A stretch of DNA of 64,000 bases from Bos javanicus (Eukaryota > Chordata > Mammalia > Artiodactyla > Bovidae). The DNA lies in contig NC_083877.1 in assembly GCF_032452875.1 (NCBI RefSeq), positions 46,053,724-46,117,723 of the forward strand, given 5' to 3'. The notes beneath the pieces are model-generated. The model worked only from the letters and a program-made list of their open reading frames with translations, did not search any database and had not been told where the DNA came from. A program made the translations under genes and the position numbers. How positions within the stretch are numbered: the first letter of the stretch is position 1; each line of letters starts with the position of its first letter. Shown in pieces: positions 21,599 through 32,375 of the stretch.

Positions 21599-22439
21599 GA
21601 TCAGCCCACTCTTTTGAGTGCTGGGTGGCAGGCAGGCAGGCATTCTCTCCTCCCTTCCTTAAAAGATCTCCATCCTATTTCAGTCCAAATGAGGCTTGTA
21701 GGCAAGGAGACACTCTTGGGCGGTAATACACGGCCCCTCTTATGGGGAAAGGAACAGACTGAGTGAAAAATGGACAGTAACTCTTGTGAATTCAAGAAAA
21801 GCACAAGTAAATGAAGCCTAAAGGGGGATGTCAAAAGGATTGATGAAACCACAAGGGGAAACACAGTCACTCATTCAAGAACTCTTTCACTGATCACTTA
21901 ATTAAATCAGGTATAGTTCTATGCACTGGGCAAATCAAATCAAGAAGGATGCAGAGACCCATGCACGTGACTCAGAAGAGGGTCACTCAAACTCAAAGTC
22001 ACGGACAGTTCCTCAGTTAAATGGAAAGTGAGGTTAGAGGAGGACCATGAAAGGAATGAGATTTTTAAAAGTTGGCCAGAGGTTTCAAGAGATAACATCC
22101 ACGCAGGTAACATTTTTTAAAAAAACTGAAAGAAAGGAGACAGAGAGAGAATGCAATTTTAGAACTACTTTGGAACTCTAAGGACTAAACCAGTGTCTGC
22201 ACTGCATGCTGGGATAATTCATTCACGCATCAAGGACTTGATGAACACTTCCTAGTTCTCTTACCACGCCAGGCTCTTCCCTGTTCCTTGCCTCCACCGT
22301 ACACATCCCCAACTCTGCCTCTAATACATCAATGTCCTCTTCTTTTGAGGGCTTCCCCCCAGTGAAGGGCATCTTTTAGCAGATATGTAAACAAACTGAA
22401 GAAGCTGTCATAGGAGAAGGAACACTGTCCTAGTAAGGA
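21599..22439. other. No gene; possible L2 relic near 21880-21940
   Basis: 'cactcattcaagaactcttt' then 'gttctatgcactgggcaa' resembles a reverse L2 end. The remainder is unassigned. Confidence 0.4.
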
Positions 22440-22525
22440 CCAGGTCTAATTAATCTTTGTACCCCTGTGCTGGGCACATAGTAGGTACTTGGGAAATGTT
22501 TGATGAATGAATGAATATCACTGCT
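22440..22525 (+). repeat. L2 LINE extreme 3' end
   Basis: 'gctgggcacatagtaggtac' followed by 'tgtttgatgaatgaatgaa' is the typical L2 terminus. Confidence 0.65.
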
Positions 22526-22571
22526 AGGCACTGAGGAAGCCCACTTTTTCGAATCAGAAATATTAGCTTGG

Positions 22572-22624
22572 GAGTTGCCTGGTGGTCCAGTGGTTAGGAC
22601 TCCACTCTTTCACTGCCAAGGGAA
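22572..22624 (+). mobile_element. 53-bp tailless fragment of a CHR SINE head
   Basis: The insert carries only the tRNA-like head ('tggtggtccagtggttagg') and stops without body or A-tail. It is bracketed by an exact 16-bp duplication, agaaatattagcttgg, at 22556-22571 and 22625-22640. Insertion by retroposition is therefore clear despite the missing 3' end. Confidence 0.88.
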
Positions 22625-22640
22625 AGAAATATTAGCTTGG

Positions 22641-23402
22641 TTATAACTCAGTAAAAGTGCGTTTTAAAAATGTTTTTAAAATCTACTGAAAAACACAAAA
22701 AGTGGTTGAACGATGGAATTATGGGAGACTTTCTTTTCTCTATTCCCCCCATTTTGTATATGGCAGAAACATTTTTTTATAATGAAAAAAACTTTGAGCT
22801 CATCTCCACCCTGCTCCCTCCCCCTACAAATCTGTGAGAATTACAACTTATTCCCTAATTTAAAAAAATGTTTTTGTGCCATATAAATTATGAAGGCTCT
22901 GAAAACATTACCTGAATTTTATAATGCAACCAAATAAAATTTATCACATTATTCTGATGTGTTTGCTGATAGGCATGATCATTTATAGCCAGACATAAAC
23001 AACAGCTCCCATAAAACATTTTGATTACCATTACTTGAAAAGGCCAAACTGGGCTTTCTGTCAGAGTGCCAGGGAAGAGGAGGCAGAAACCAGGCCAGGG
23101 GGATGTGACTCTCTTGTCCTCAATGGGGACCTCACTTTTCTGCAGAGACTGTCAGGGCCTCTGGCTGGCAGATGTGCAGGCCTCCAAGTGTTGGCAGCGG
23201 AGCATGGCAGGAACTGGGGCCGCTCAGGCTTCACAAAGGAGCTTTTCACATTGACAGGAGTGGTGCTACCACCCCAAACTCTCCTTTTCCTCCCAGGGTC
23301 AGCTTTCCAGATGTGAGAAAGCCCATAAGGATAATGCCTAAAATGTCATCAATAAAAATTTATCTGGGCAGTAGAACTAGTGCCTTTAGAGGGCTAGAGG
23401 GG
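22641..23402. other. No gene; old AT-rich repeat-like DNA then unique sequence
   Basis: The part to about 23000 is AT-rich and similar in style to eroded mammalian repeats ('atggcagaaacattttttta'). The stretch 23035-23330 is GC-richer with overlapping small frames in both directions, none recognisable. Confidence 0.4.
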
Positions 23403-23480
23403 GGACATGTTTATTCACATACAGATATTTATTGAGAGCCTACTATGTACTAAGCATAAGCAAGGTCCTATACATATATG

Positions 23481-23602
23481 AGGGCTTCCCTTGTAGCGCA
23501 GCTGGTAAAGAATCTGCCTGCAATGCAGGAGACCCGCGGTTCAATTCCTGGGTTCGGAAGATTCCCCTGGAGAAGGGATAGGCTACCCACTTTAGTATTC
23601 AT
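23481..23602 (+). mobile_element. Bov-tA SINE 1 of 3, 3'-truncated
   Basis: Head 'ggcttcccttgtagcgcagc', 'ggttcaattcctgggttcg', then part of the BovA body that stops at 'tagtattcatag', where copy 2 begins. Confidence 0.85.
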
Positions 23603-23813
23603 AGGCTTCCCTGGTGGTTCAGACAGTAAGGAATCTGCCTGCAATGAGGGAGACCTGGATTCAATCCCTGGGTTGGGAAGATCCCTGGAGGAGGGCATGG
23701 CAACCCACTCCAGTATTCTTGCCTGGAGAATCCCCATGGACAGAGGTGCCTGGTGGGCTACAATCCATGGGGTCGCAAAGTGGGACACGACTGATCAACT
23801 ACAGCAGCAGCAG
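23603..23813 (+). mobile_element. Bov-tA SINE 2 of 3
   Basis: Full order of head and BovA body ending 'gggacacgactgatcaacta' and a CAG-rich tail. It directly abuts copy 1. Confidence 0.88.
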
Positions 23814-23827
23814 CATACATACATGAT

Positions 23828-24027
23828 GGGGCTTCCCTAGTGACTACGTGCCTGCCAGTACAGGAGGCACCGGGTTTAATCCCTGGGTCAGGAAGATCTG
23901 GAGGAGGAAATGGCAACCTACTCTGGTATTCTCGCCTGGGAAATCCCATGGACAGAGGAGCCTGGAGGGCTGCAATTCATGGGGTCGCAAAGGAGTCGGA
24001 CACGACTTAGCCACTAAACAACAACAA
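23828..24027 (+). mobile_element. Bov-tA SINE 3 of 3
   Basis: Head 'ggcttccctagtgactac' with a small internal loss, BovA body, (AAC)n tail. The exact 14-bp duplication catacatacatgat occurs at 23814-23827 and 24028-24041, showing an independent insertion right behind copy 2. Confidence 0.9.
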
Positions 24028-24180
24028 CATACATACATGATATCATTTCTCCCTTCCTTCATCGTTTCTTTCTTCATGTTATTATCCCCATCATACAGGT
24101 AATGACACAGGCTCAGAAAAGTTAAGTAACTGGGCTTAGGTTACATAGTTAAGCCTTGGGAACTGAGGGGAGTGTGGAGA

Positions 24181-24720
24181 AGACAAAAGCAGCAAGAAGG
24201 GATCCGAACTCAGCTCTATGAGACTTGGAAAGCCATGCTACCCACACTTTACAACATAACAGAGACTTGGTGTTTCAAGTCTGTATGATCACCAGCAAGT
24301 ACTCTGGGTCTCAGTTTGCTTGCTTAAAAATAAAGGGCGTGAGAAGTATGTTTTCCAAGTGTCCTTCAAGCACTGAGCTCTTTGTCACAGTGTTCCCTCT
24401 CCAACCATTGTGAAAGCTCTGCGGGATGAACACTCCCTGGTCACCAGCACAGAGCAATACCAGGGACACGGGTCTCTGGGGATTGCCCCCTAGGGGACGT
24501 TGGTGGTGTTGCGGGAGCCACCGCTCCCACTGAGAGTACAATCACAGGGTCCAAGTCAACTTTAATTACTGCTTTACCTTTTTAAAAAATGGATTTAGAA
24601 AACATTCTCACAGCCCTTCCCACGCTCACCAGGGCAATGCTGCTGGAACACTTAATGATGGGGAGCATTTGTAGACTGAAGACCTACTGGTTCTATGAGT
24701 CATATTTTAAAATTAGATTC
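24181..24720. other. No gene or clear repeat seen
   Basis: Unique-looking sequence with no supported exon. Confidence 0.4.
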
Positions 24721-24804
24721 TATTGGGTTGTCCAAAAAGATCATTTGGATTTTTCCATCAGATTTTATGGAAACGCCTGAACGAACTTTTTGGTCAACCC
24801 AATA
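24721..24804. mobile_element. 84-bp mariner-derived palindromic MITE
   Basis: The ends 'ttgggttgtccaaaaag' and 'ctttttggtcaacccaa' are inverted repeats flanked by TA at both ends, the mariner target. The two arms pair almost along their whole length around a short centre. This is a short mariner deletion derivative common in ruminant genomes. In cattle, related hairpins are, as I recall, the source of the miR-2284/2285 family; both arms of this copy carry substitutions. Confidence 0.85.
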
Positions 24805-25029
24805 TTTTACTTTCTACTCCTCAGTTTCTTTTAGGCCTTTTGAGGCCACTTACTGTTTCAGTGGTGATTTTGCAGAGCTGCCAAACTGTGATAATAAAAC
24901 AATATATTTGTCCCTACTTAGTTATTTTTATTATAATAGTCAACTTTTGATTACACAATATATGCATGGGGTACAACATTCAAAAGTCACTACAGAGTTT
25001 TCAGTAATTACATGACCCCAAAATTCTAC

Positions 25030-25590
25030 TCCCTGGTCTATATCCCCCAAAATTGAAAACAGATGTTCCAACAAAAACTTACACACAAATATTCATAGCA
25101 GCACTTTTCATGAGAGCCAAAAATTGGAAACAACCCAAATGCCATCGACTGACACTAGATTAACAAAATGAGGTATTAATATATCCACACAGTGGAATAT
25201 TACTCAGTGAGAAAAAGGAACAGAGTCCTGAAATATGCTACTATTTGGATGGATGTTGAAACATTATGCTAACTGAACGAAGCCAGATACAAAAGGCCAC
25301 GTGTCATTTTATTCCATTTATATGGAATATCCCAAAGAGGTAAAGCTATAGAGATGCTCTTATCTGCAGGGTAGTAGTTGCCAGGGTCTGGGGGAAAGGG
25401 TGAATGGGAAGAGACTGCTAATGTGTATGGGGTCTCCTGCTGGGGTGATGGAAATGTCCTGTAGCTAGAAAGTGGTGACGGCCGCACAATGGACTAAATG
25501 TCACTGAACTGTACGCTCTAAAATATTTAAAATGCTAAATTGTATATTATGTATTTTACCACAATACAAATAAAGAGCATTCTGTAAAAA
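25030..25590 (+). mobile_element. Old L1 3' end
   Basis: Sense L1 text in order: 'aacaaaaacttacacacaaa', 'cacagtggaatattactcag', 'ggaatatcccaaagagg', 'agtagttgccagggtctggg', then 'tgtattttaccacaataca'. Several stops; no functional frame. Confidence 0.85.
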
Positions 25591-26780
25591 GGAAGTTCCC
25601 CTTTCTCCTGGTCCCCTTCCCGAAGACAAAACCAGCAGTTAGCACTCTTCCTTCTCTACTCTTCCAGAGATTGTTATTGTATGTACGTATGCATGTGTGC
25701 ATATATCCCTAGTGTTCAGACTCTTATACATGTGCTTATATTATATATACTGTAAATATGCAGTCTTTTTCTCCATTTTTTTTTAGGACACAGAGTGTCA
25801 CACCATTCTGCAGCTTGCTTTTTCTACTTCAGTTATTTTGGATGGTTCTAAGTCAGTAGTTGTTCTTTTTAATGGCTTTTGATCTTTCCAAAATGGTAAG
25901 TGAAGCATACTATTTCATGACGATTTTAATTTTCATTTTCTTATGAATGAGATTGAGCATCTTTTCATGTGTTGAGACCCACTATTTTCTTAACTTTGAA
26001 TTTTCTTTTCATATACTTTGCCCATTTTTATGTGAAGCTGTTCATCTTTTTCCTTTTGGTTTGTAGATGTTCTTTATAAATTAACAGTATTAGCTCTCTA
26101 TGGTGTGAATTATGAATCTATTACCCAATTGTCTTTTGACCCTCCAACATTCATATAATCAAAAGAATTAATTTCCCCTGTTTGAATTACCTGGCATGGT
26201 TTCTGTTTTCCTGACTGGATCTTGACTGATACATTTGGGTGGGTTTTTTCTCCTTATTAATTTCTGAGAACTCTTTGCACATCTATCTAACGTCTTTGTA
26301 TAGCTAACCAATCATCTATCATTCATGTCGAAATTATTTATTAGTTTGTTTTACTTTTTGTTTTGTTTTGCCTTTTAAATATGGTTATTCTTGTACAGCA
26401 ATTTAAAAATTTTAAATGTTTAAATTTAGACTTATCAGTATTTGCCTTCACAGTGTCTGGATTTCATGGCGTACTTAGGCCTTCATTCTAAGATGATAAA
26501 CATATTCACCTAAATTTCCTTCCTATACTATTATTTCATGCTTTACATTGAGTTTTTTTATTCATCCGGAACTTATTTTGGACTAAGGAGTGAGGTGGCA
26601 ATATCATTTAAATGGCTTTCCCAAATGGAAAACGTTTTTTACTTAACTGTCTCAATATCATTTATTGAATAGCACTTCCTTTCTCCTTTGATTTGAAATG
26701 CGAATTTTATCAAGTATTACATTCACAATCTACTTCTGGTCTTTTAAAATTGGCTTTCTATTTCTCAGTCAGTTATTCTT
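25591..26780 (-). mobile_element. Ancient L1/HAL1-like fragments
   Basis: Reverse L1-like phrases include 'ttgagcatcttttcatgtg', 'tttggtttgtagatgttctt' and 'tcaatatcatttattgaata'. Highly eroded, probably several pieces; exact family not determined. Confidence 0.6.
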
Positions 26781-27207
26781 TACTTATTAGCCAGAAACTA
26801 GTATTTGATATTATGGACTCATCCATGTAAATACCTCTACCTTTCAAGTAACTCTTAGAAGTTGAGACACAGTAAAAGTAGGGTCTAGTCCCTTCACGTC
26901 AGAGAAGCCAGATGTTGGTTGAGGAGGAAATACTGAATACTGATTTTCTAAACCAAGGCTTCTTGAATATTTTTTGATTGATAAAGCAAGTGCATTTAAA
27001 TGCCAGATTCAATAACAAAATAAGGGTTTTTTTTTTGTTTGTTTATTTTCTTAGAAAGTGCCTAAATTTTATGTTCCAATTCTTTTACTGAGCTGTCATC
27101 TCTGTTATCATTTTTAATTCCAAGGGCTTTTATTGTATTCCAAATGCTTCTTTAAAAAAAAAAGTCCTTTTTTTCATGAATACTTATTTTATCTTCCTGA
27201 GGATTAA
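26781..27207. other. No gene; AT-rich unassigned sequence
   Basis: T-rich runs (27019-27035, 27165-27175) and AT-rich text. Nothing gene-like. Confidence 0.4.
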
Positions 27208-27400
27208 CCATAAACGATGCAGGATACAGGAAGCTTGGGGCTGGTGCACTGGGATGACCCAGAGGGATGGTATGGGGAGGGAGGTGGGAGGGGGGGTTCA
27301 GGATGTGGAGCACGTATACACCCGTGGTGGATGCATGTTGATGTATGGCAAAACCAATACAATATTTTAAAGTAAAAAAATAAATAAATAAATCAAATAA
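27208..27400 (+). mobile_element. L1 3' UTR fragment (ruminant type)
   Basis: 'gcttggggctggtgcactgg', 'gatgacccagagggatgg', a G-rich block, 'ggcaaaaccaatacaatatt' and an A-rich tail match the end of the young L1 at 20841-21584 in the opposite direction. Confidence 0.88.
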
Positions 27401-27403
27401 AAT

Positions 27404-27426
27404 TATATATATATATATATATATAT
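27404..27426. repeat. (AT)n microsatellite
   Basis: Alternating TA for 23 bases directly behind the L1 A-rich tail, a usual place for tail-derived microsatellites. Confidence 0.85.
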
Positions 27427-27589
27427 CTTTTTTCCTCCTCTTTTCTGTATGTCTCTATTTTCTTTGAGTTCATTGTTTTGTGTGTTTTAGCTGCTATCCT
27501 TTAGAGACTTTTTCCTCAATTATATGATTTTTGGCCTTATTTAAGAGTGAAGCATGACAAAACTGATTGGAAAATCTGTGTGTGTCTGT

Positions 27590-27609
27590 GAGAGAGAGAG
27601 AGAGAGAGA
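27590..27609. repeat. (GA)10 microsatellite
   Basis: Ten uninterrupted GA units following a short TGTG run. Confidence 0.9.
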
Positions 27610-28104
27610 ATAGGGTTATTGATTAAAAGGCTTCAGGCAGGATAACCAGGCAGAGACCTCCTTGTATATTTAGGTAACCTTCAGCTGTCAATCTCTCAAG
27701 CCCTTTCCCCTGGACAAGTTTCACCCGGGAAGAAACCTCCAGTCTCCAGCCTGGTGGGTCCATATCCGGCTGCCTGCTCCTTGGGAGTCAAGCTAGGGAA
27801 GAAACTGGTGGGCAACACAGGGACACTACAAAATGGGGAAATCTGGTGGGAAAAATTTGATGTTTGATACCTCAAAAAAAAATAATAAAAAGTACTACTA
27901 TGTGAAAAATTTATGTTCAAGACCAGTAAGTGTGCTGGGTAAGGGCCTCTGAAAACATGAGGTGTCCCTGTACTAAGAACTGCTAATACAAGCATGCATT
28001 TGAAGCTCAAATACAGCATGTATCCTTTACTACACTTTCTAAGGTCATTCGTCTCTGGCCACTGTAATGTCACCACGTATCTGAAAGAGTACACACTACT
28101 GAGA

Positions 28105-28106
<2 letters not shown>

Positions 28107-28154
<48 letters not shown>
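28107..28154. repeat. (GT)24 microsatellite
   Basis: 48 bases of pure GT alternation. Perfect dinucleotide runs this long are usually polymorphic. The apparent Cys-Val and Thr-His repeat frames across it are artefacts. Confidence 0.97.
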
Positions 28155-28160
<6 letters not shown>

Positions 28161-28829
28161 GATGGCATGGTGGTGGAGTGGGGAGTTCTTTGGGAAACAA
28201 TTCCATTCCAGGAATCCTGGTCTACTTCCTTGCAACCTCTAGGATTTTGTGCTGTTAAGGATCATTTCCGTGGGCTGTGTGGCCTCTATAAAGCTCTCAG
28301 TTGTTTCTCCTTCCCTTTTAACAGGATCAGACGTGTGGGAAGATTTTGCTTTGAAATGTTTCTATTCTAGCAAGAAGGCTCAGTTTTAAACACAGAATGT
28401 ACTTGTATTAGCCCTGTGCTCTCAAACTTCCAAAAGGAAGGTCTTTTCTAAATTTGCTGAATTCCGTGAGTTTGTGTTTATTAACTCCCACTGTTTGCAA
28501 ACTATTTTGCCATGACCTACACATCATTTTAAAACAGGAAGTTAGCTTTTAATCATTAGGCTGAAGTCAAGTGCTTCAGAAAATAGAAAGGCTTCAGCCT
28601 GAGAATTTAACATGACAAAAGTCACAACGGGAAGATAGGTGACTCTGGCTTTGCCTCTTGTTCAGTCTTCGGGTTTGTTCATTGTTTGCCCATCTCTCAC
28701 ATCCCTGTTTTGCACATGGCCTCATTTAACACTCTGGTCTATACCAGTCAAATGAGCTACTCAGTCAAAATGCAAGAACTCCATTATAACATGAACTTCC
28801 CATGTACAAAGATAGGGAAAAAGGCCTTA
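28155..28829. other. No gene or clear repeat seen
   Basis: Unique-looking sequence between the GT repeat and old L1 pieces; no exon can be supported. Confidence 0.4.
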
Positions 28830-28980
28830 TTCTCACTGCTATAAAATAGACCATTGTGTGACTGAACCATAATTCATTTACTAATTCTCTTGCTGATGGA
28901 TAGTGTTGTTGTTGTTTATTGCAAGCAGTGCTGTAATGAATAACCTGGCGCATCCTTCCTGGTGCACATGTACAAGTTTC
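28830..28980 (-). repeat. Old L1 fragment
   Basis: 'ccattgtgtgactgaacca', 'cttgctgatggatagtgttg' and 'gcagtgctgtaatgaataa' is reverse L1 ORF2 text, strongly eroded. Confidence 0.55.
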
Positions 28981-29285
28981 ACAAAGGCAGCAGTGCTCAA
29001 AGTGTGGTCCAAGAACCCACAGGGGTCCCCGAAGCCCTTTTAGGGGGTCCATGAGGTCAAGACTATTTTCATAAGAATTTTCACTTTCATTCTGTTAGGC
29101 ACACACTGATGAGTTTTTCAGAGGCTGTGTGATAAATACACAGTCATCCAAAAGTCTATTGAAATGCTCCTACCGTTTCCAATTATACATTTGTATGAGG
29201 CAGTCTTCTGTTAAAGCCAGTCAATAAAGAGATTTGCAAAATGTAAACAATGCTACTCATCTCCTTAAATTTTAAATTATATATA

Positions 29286-29412
29286 GGGACTTCCCTGGCC
29301 AGTGGTTAAAACTCCATGCTTCCATCTCAGGGGGCACAGGTTCATCCTCTGGTCAGGGAATTAAGATCCTACATGCCACACAGCGTTGCCAACCAACAAA
29401 CAAAAAAACCAA
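29286..29412 (+). mobile_element. CHR-type SINE inside the hAT element
   Basis: 'gggacttccctggccagtgg', 'tctggtcagggaattaagat' and an A-rich tail. Confidence 0.85.
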
Positions 29413-29461
29413 ATAAAGTATACATAATTCTTTTTCATAAAATACATTAACATGTACTGGG

Positions 29462-30578
29462 TTTCAATCAAAAAGTGGGCAGGAGACCTAAATAGACATT
29501 TCTCCAAAGAAAAAATGCAAATGACCAATAGGCACATGAAAAGATGCTCAACATTGCTAATTATTAGAGAAATGTAAATCAAAACTACAGTGAGGTATCA
29601 CCTCACACTGGTCAGAATGGCCATCATTAGAAACCCTATAAATAACAAATGCTGGAGAGGTTGTGGAGTAAAGGGAACTCTCCTACACTGTTGGTGGGAA
29701 TGGAATTTGGTGCAGCCACTGTGGAAAGCAGTATGGAGGCTCCTCAGAAAGTTAAAAATAGAAGTACCATATAATTCAGCAATCTCACTCCTGGGCCTAT
29801 ATCCAGACAAAACTCTGGGATGACCCAGAGGGATGGTATGGGGAGGGAGGAGGGAGGAGGGAGGAGGGTTTAGGATGGGGAACACATGTATACCTGTGGC
29901 GGATTCATTTTGATATTTGGCAAAACTAATACTATTATGTAAAGTTTAAAAATTAAAAAAAAATAAATGACAGAACAATGAAAAAAAAAAACCTCTAATA
30001 CAAAAAGATGCACGCACCTCAGTGTTCGCAGCAGCACTGTTCACAATAGCCAAGACGTGGAAACAGCCTTAATATCCATCAACAGATGAGTGGATAAAGA
30101 AGATGTGGTGCAGAGATACAATGGAATACTACTCAGCCATAAGAAAGAATGAAAAAATGCCATTTGCAGCAACATGAATGCAACTAGAGATTATTATATG
30201 AAGTGAAGTTAGTCAGAAAGAAAAAGACAAATACCATATGATATTATTCATATGTGGAATCTAAAATATGATACAAATAAACCTAAGTACGAAACAGAAA
30301 CAGATGCACAGACACAGAGAATAGACCTGTGGTTGCCAAGGAGGGGTAGGCTGGGGGAAGGATGGATTGGGAGGTGGGGATTGGCAACTGTAAGCTATTA
30401 GAATGGATAAACAACAAACTCCTATTGCATAGCACAGAGAGCTATATTCAAAATTCTATGATAAATCCTAATGGAAAATAATATTAAAATAATATATGTA
30501 TATATATATATAACTGAGTTGCTTTGCTGTACAGCAGAAATCAACACATTGTAAATCAACCATATTTCAATTAAAAAA
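29462..30578 (+). mobile_element. Older L1 3' end inside the hAT element
   Basis: Sense L1 ORF2 C-terminal text, then 3' UTR ('ctgtggttgccaaggagg', 'gctttgctgtacagcagaaa') and A-tail. Flanks acatgtactggg (29450-29461) and acatgaactgag (30579-30590) are a 12-bp duplication with two mismatches. The ORF2 frame from about 29590 carries CWRGCG and LLHCWWEW but is cut at 29817. Confidence 0.85.
29817..29990 (+). mobile_element. Younger L1 3' UTR inserted into the older L1
   Basis: 'gatgacccagagggatgg', a GGAGG-rich block and 'tttggcaaaactaatact' plus A-tail interrupt the older L1 exactly between 'gacaaaactct' and 'acctctaatacaaaaagatg'. The repeated a-c-tct at both edges suggests a short target duplication. 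Confidence 0.85.
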
Positions 30579-30743
30579 ACATGAACTGAGCTTATTTTTA
30601 AATTAGTTAATATTTTTAAATGCTTCAATTTCTAAAACAGTAAATATGATAGATGTAACCCACATCAACAAAAGTTCTTTGGTATGGGATCTCCAATACT
30701 TTTTAGGAGGATAAAAGAATCCAAAAAGCTTGAGAGCCAATGC

Positions 30744-31024
30744 CCTAGGGTACATACCTAAGACTGGGACTGGAGACTTGCAGGGTAGGTACATATTCAG
30801 CTTGAAATGATAAACCTCATAATCACCAAACATTAAATTTTGCTTGATATTATTTATATAGAACCTTACTCCCCAAAAGTCAAGAAAACTAAAGTATATA
30901 TAGCTCAGAAATGCATGCATGTTTGCTAAAACGGTAAACAAAAAAGAGAGGCCAGTGTCAGGCTCAAAATGCTAGACTACCTTTTGTGAGAAGCCAAGTG
31001 GATAGCTGGGAGGAAGCTGATTGG
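30744..31024. other. No gene or clear repeat seen
   Basis: AT-rich, unassigned. Confidence 0.4.
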
Positions 31025-31290
31025 ATCTGTTCTTTTTAAAAGTTCTTTTTCATTATAGTTTATTACAAAATATTATATATAGTTCCTTGTGCTATACAGT
31101 AGTACTTTGTTGTTTATCTATTTCATATATAGTATTTTGTATCTGCTAATTCCAAACTCCTAATTCATCTCTGCCCCCCACCCCCCACTGATTAGTTCTA
31201 AGGCTCAATGTTTATTATTGTGGTTTATAATTTACAGATATTCTGCATTTGTCTTTTATACATATTAAGTATTTATATAATTTTTTTTAT
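31025..31290 (-). mobile_element. L1 3' UTR fragment
   Basis: 'gttccttgtgctatacagta', 'tttgttgtttatctatttc' and 'gtatctgctaattccaaact' is reverse L1 3' UTR text. Confidence 0.75.
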
Positions 31291-32194
31291 TTACTAAAAA
31301 TAAAAATAAAAAACAGTTTCTGCCTTCAAGGGGGTTCTACTCTGCTCCTTAGGTCAAACTCCTCGTCCCTGTGGGGTTTCAACCAACTGAGAAGCTGATC
31401 CAGGGCTAAAAGCATCAGCTCTATTGTTGGTAAAGCTAGATCTGAGAAAGTGGAGCCCGAATGGTTTCTCCTCCCTTCTCACTTGATCCAGGTGGTCACA
31501 TGCAAACTGGAGGTAACTCGCTGAGCCCTTCCAGAGTGGCAGGACCTACTCCAGAGAGGACGAGACAGGAGAGAAGCCTAGGAAGGGAAGAGGAGGAGGG
31601 GGGCCCCCTTCCTGGAGAGCGGAGTGGAGTCCCCTTGTGTTTGTCTTTTGCAGCTCACAGTGTGATGGAAAGCTTCCCAGAGGAGGCCACAAATATTTTG
31701 CCTCCACAAGAAATGGAGTGGGGTCTGGGCCAGCAGTGGGGAAATAGTGAGTACTAACACAGAGGCTGAAGTGGTAAGACTGGTCAAGGGGCTGAGGGCC
31801 GAGCTGGGGCTTCTGTGAACCTCACAGGACACAACTGGCTTCTCCGAACACTAAGGATATATCACCTGAAGGTGAGTTTAACAGGGCAGGGTCACAAGGC
31901 TGGGTGAGTAGGCAGCGTTGGGAAAGGGGGGGTAGTGTGGGACCCCTCCCACTCCGTCTCCTCCCCAGGTGTAGGAGAATCCTTCTAGCTGCTGCTTCCT
32001 GGGCAGGCACAGGGAGACCCAGGGAGGAGGCACAGGGGTTGTGCCCTAAAGCAGAGTCCCCACTTCACCCCCCAAAGGGACAGGTGACCTGAGTCTGTGA
32101 CCTGGTAGCCTGCCACTTCTTGACTTTGGGCAAGGAGCAAGAGAAGCCACACTCAAGGGAAATCTACCTCCCATGTGTCAGGGTCTTGTTTCTG
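31291..32194. other. No gene or clear repeat seen
   Basis: About 0.9 kb of mixed, GC-richer unique sequence. Small frames exist (for example 31461-31757) but show no recognised domain, signal peptide or exon boundary. Confidence 0.45.
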
Positions 32195-32375
32195 CACATC
32201 ATTTTCTTTGTGTTTCATCCTCATGAAAACTCTGTGAGGTAGATGCTAATATCTCCTGTTCATAGACGAGGAGTCTGAGGGGCAGGGCAGGTAAGGAGTT
32301 ACCCAAAGTCATGCAGGTGGTAGGGGATGGCAGCCAAGATGCTAGAACCCAGTTCTGTATGTCTCTCAAGGTGGT
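32195..32375 (-). repeat. MIR SINE
   Basis: 'cctcatgaaaactctgtgag', 'agacgaggagtctgagggg' and 'gttacccaaagtcatgcagg' is a good reverse-complement MIR. Confidence 0.75.

Larger units (their letters stand above)
23403..24180 (-). repeat. MIR SINE interrupted by three Bov-tA SINEs
   Basis: The reverse MIR start (23403-23480, 'tattgagagcctactatg') and its continuation (24040-24160, 'attatccccatcatacagg', 'ggctcagaaaagttaagtaa') lie on both sides of the Bov-tA cluster. Confidence 0.65.
28991..30743. mobile_element. hAT-type DNA transposon, broken by nested retroposons
   Basis: The left part (28991-29285, 'ctcaaagtgtggtccaag', 'gtccatgaggtcaagactat') and right part (from 30591 to about 30743, ending 'gcttgagagccaatg') belong to the same family as 4495-4994. 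Between them sit a CHR SINE and an L1 that itself contains a younger L1 end. Confidence 0.8.

Noticed and set aside
23481..24027. Tandem array resembling a CRISPR or satellite
   Set aside because: Units are three full SINEs with separate heads, tails and TSDs, not short direct repeats with unique spacers.
27994..28370. Cys-Val and Thr-His repeat proteins
   Set aside because: They are translations of the (GT)24 microsatellite.
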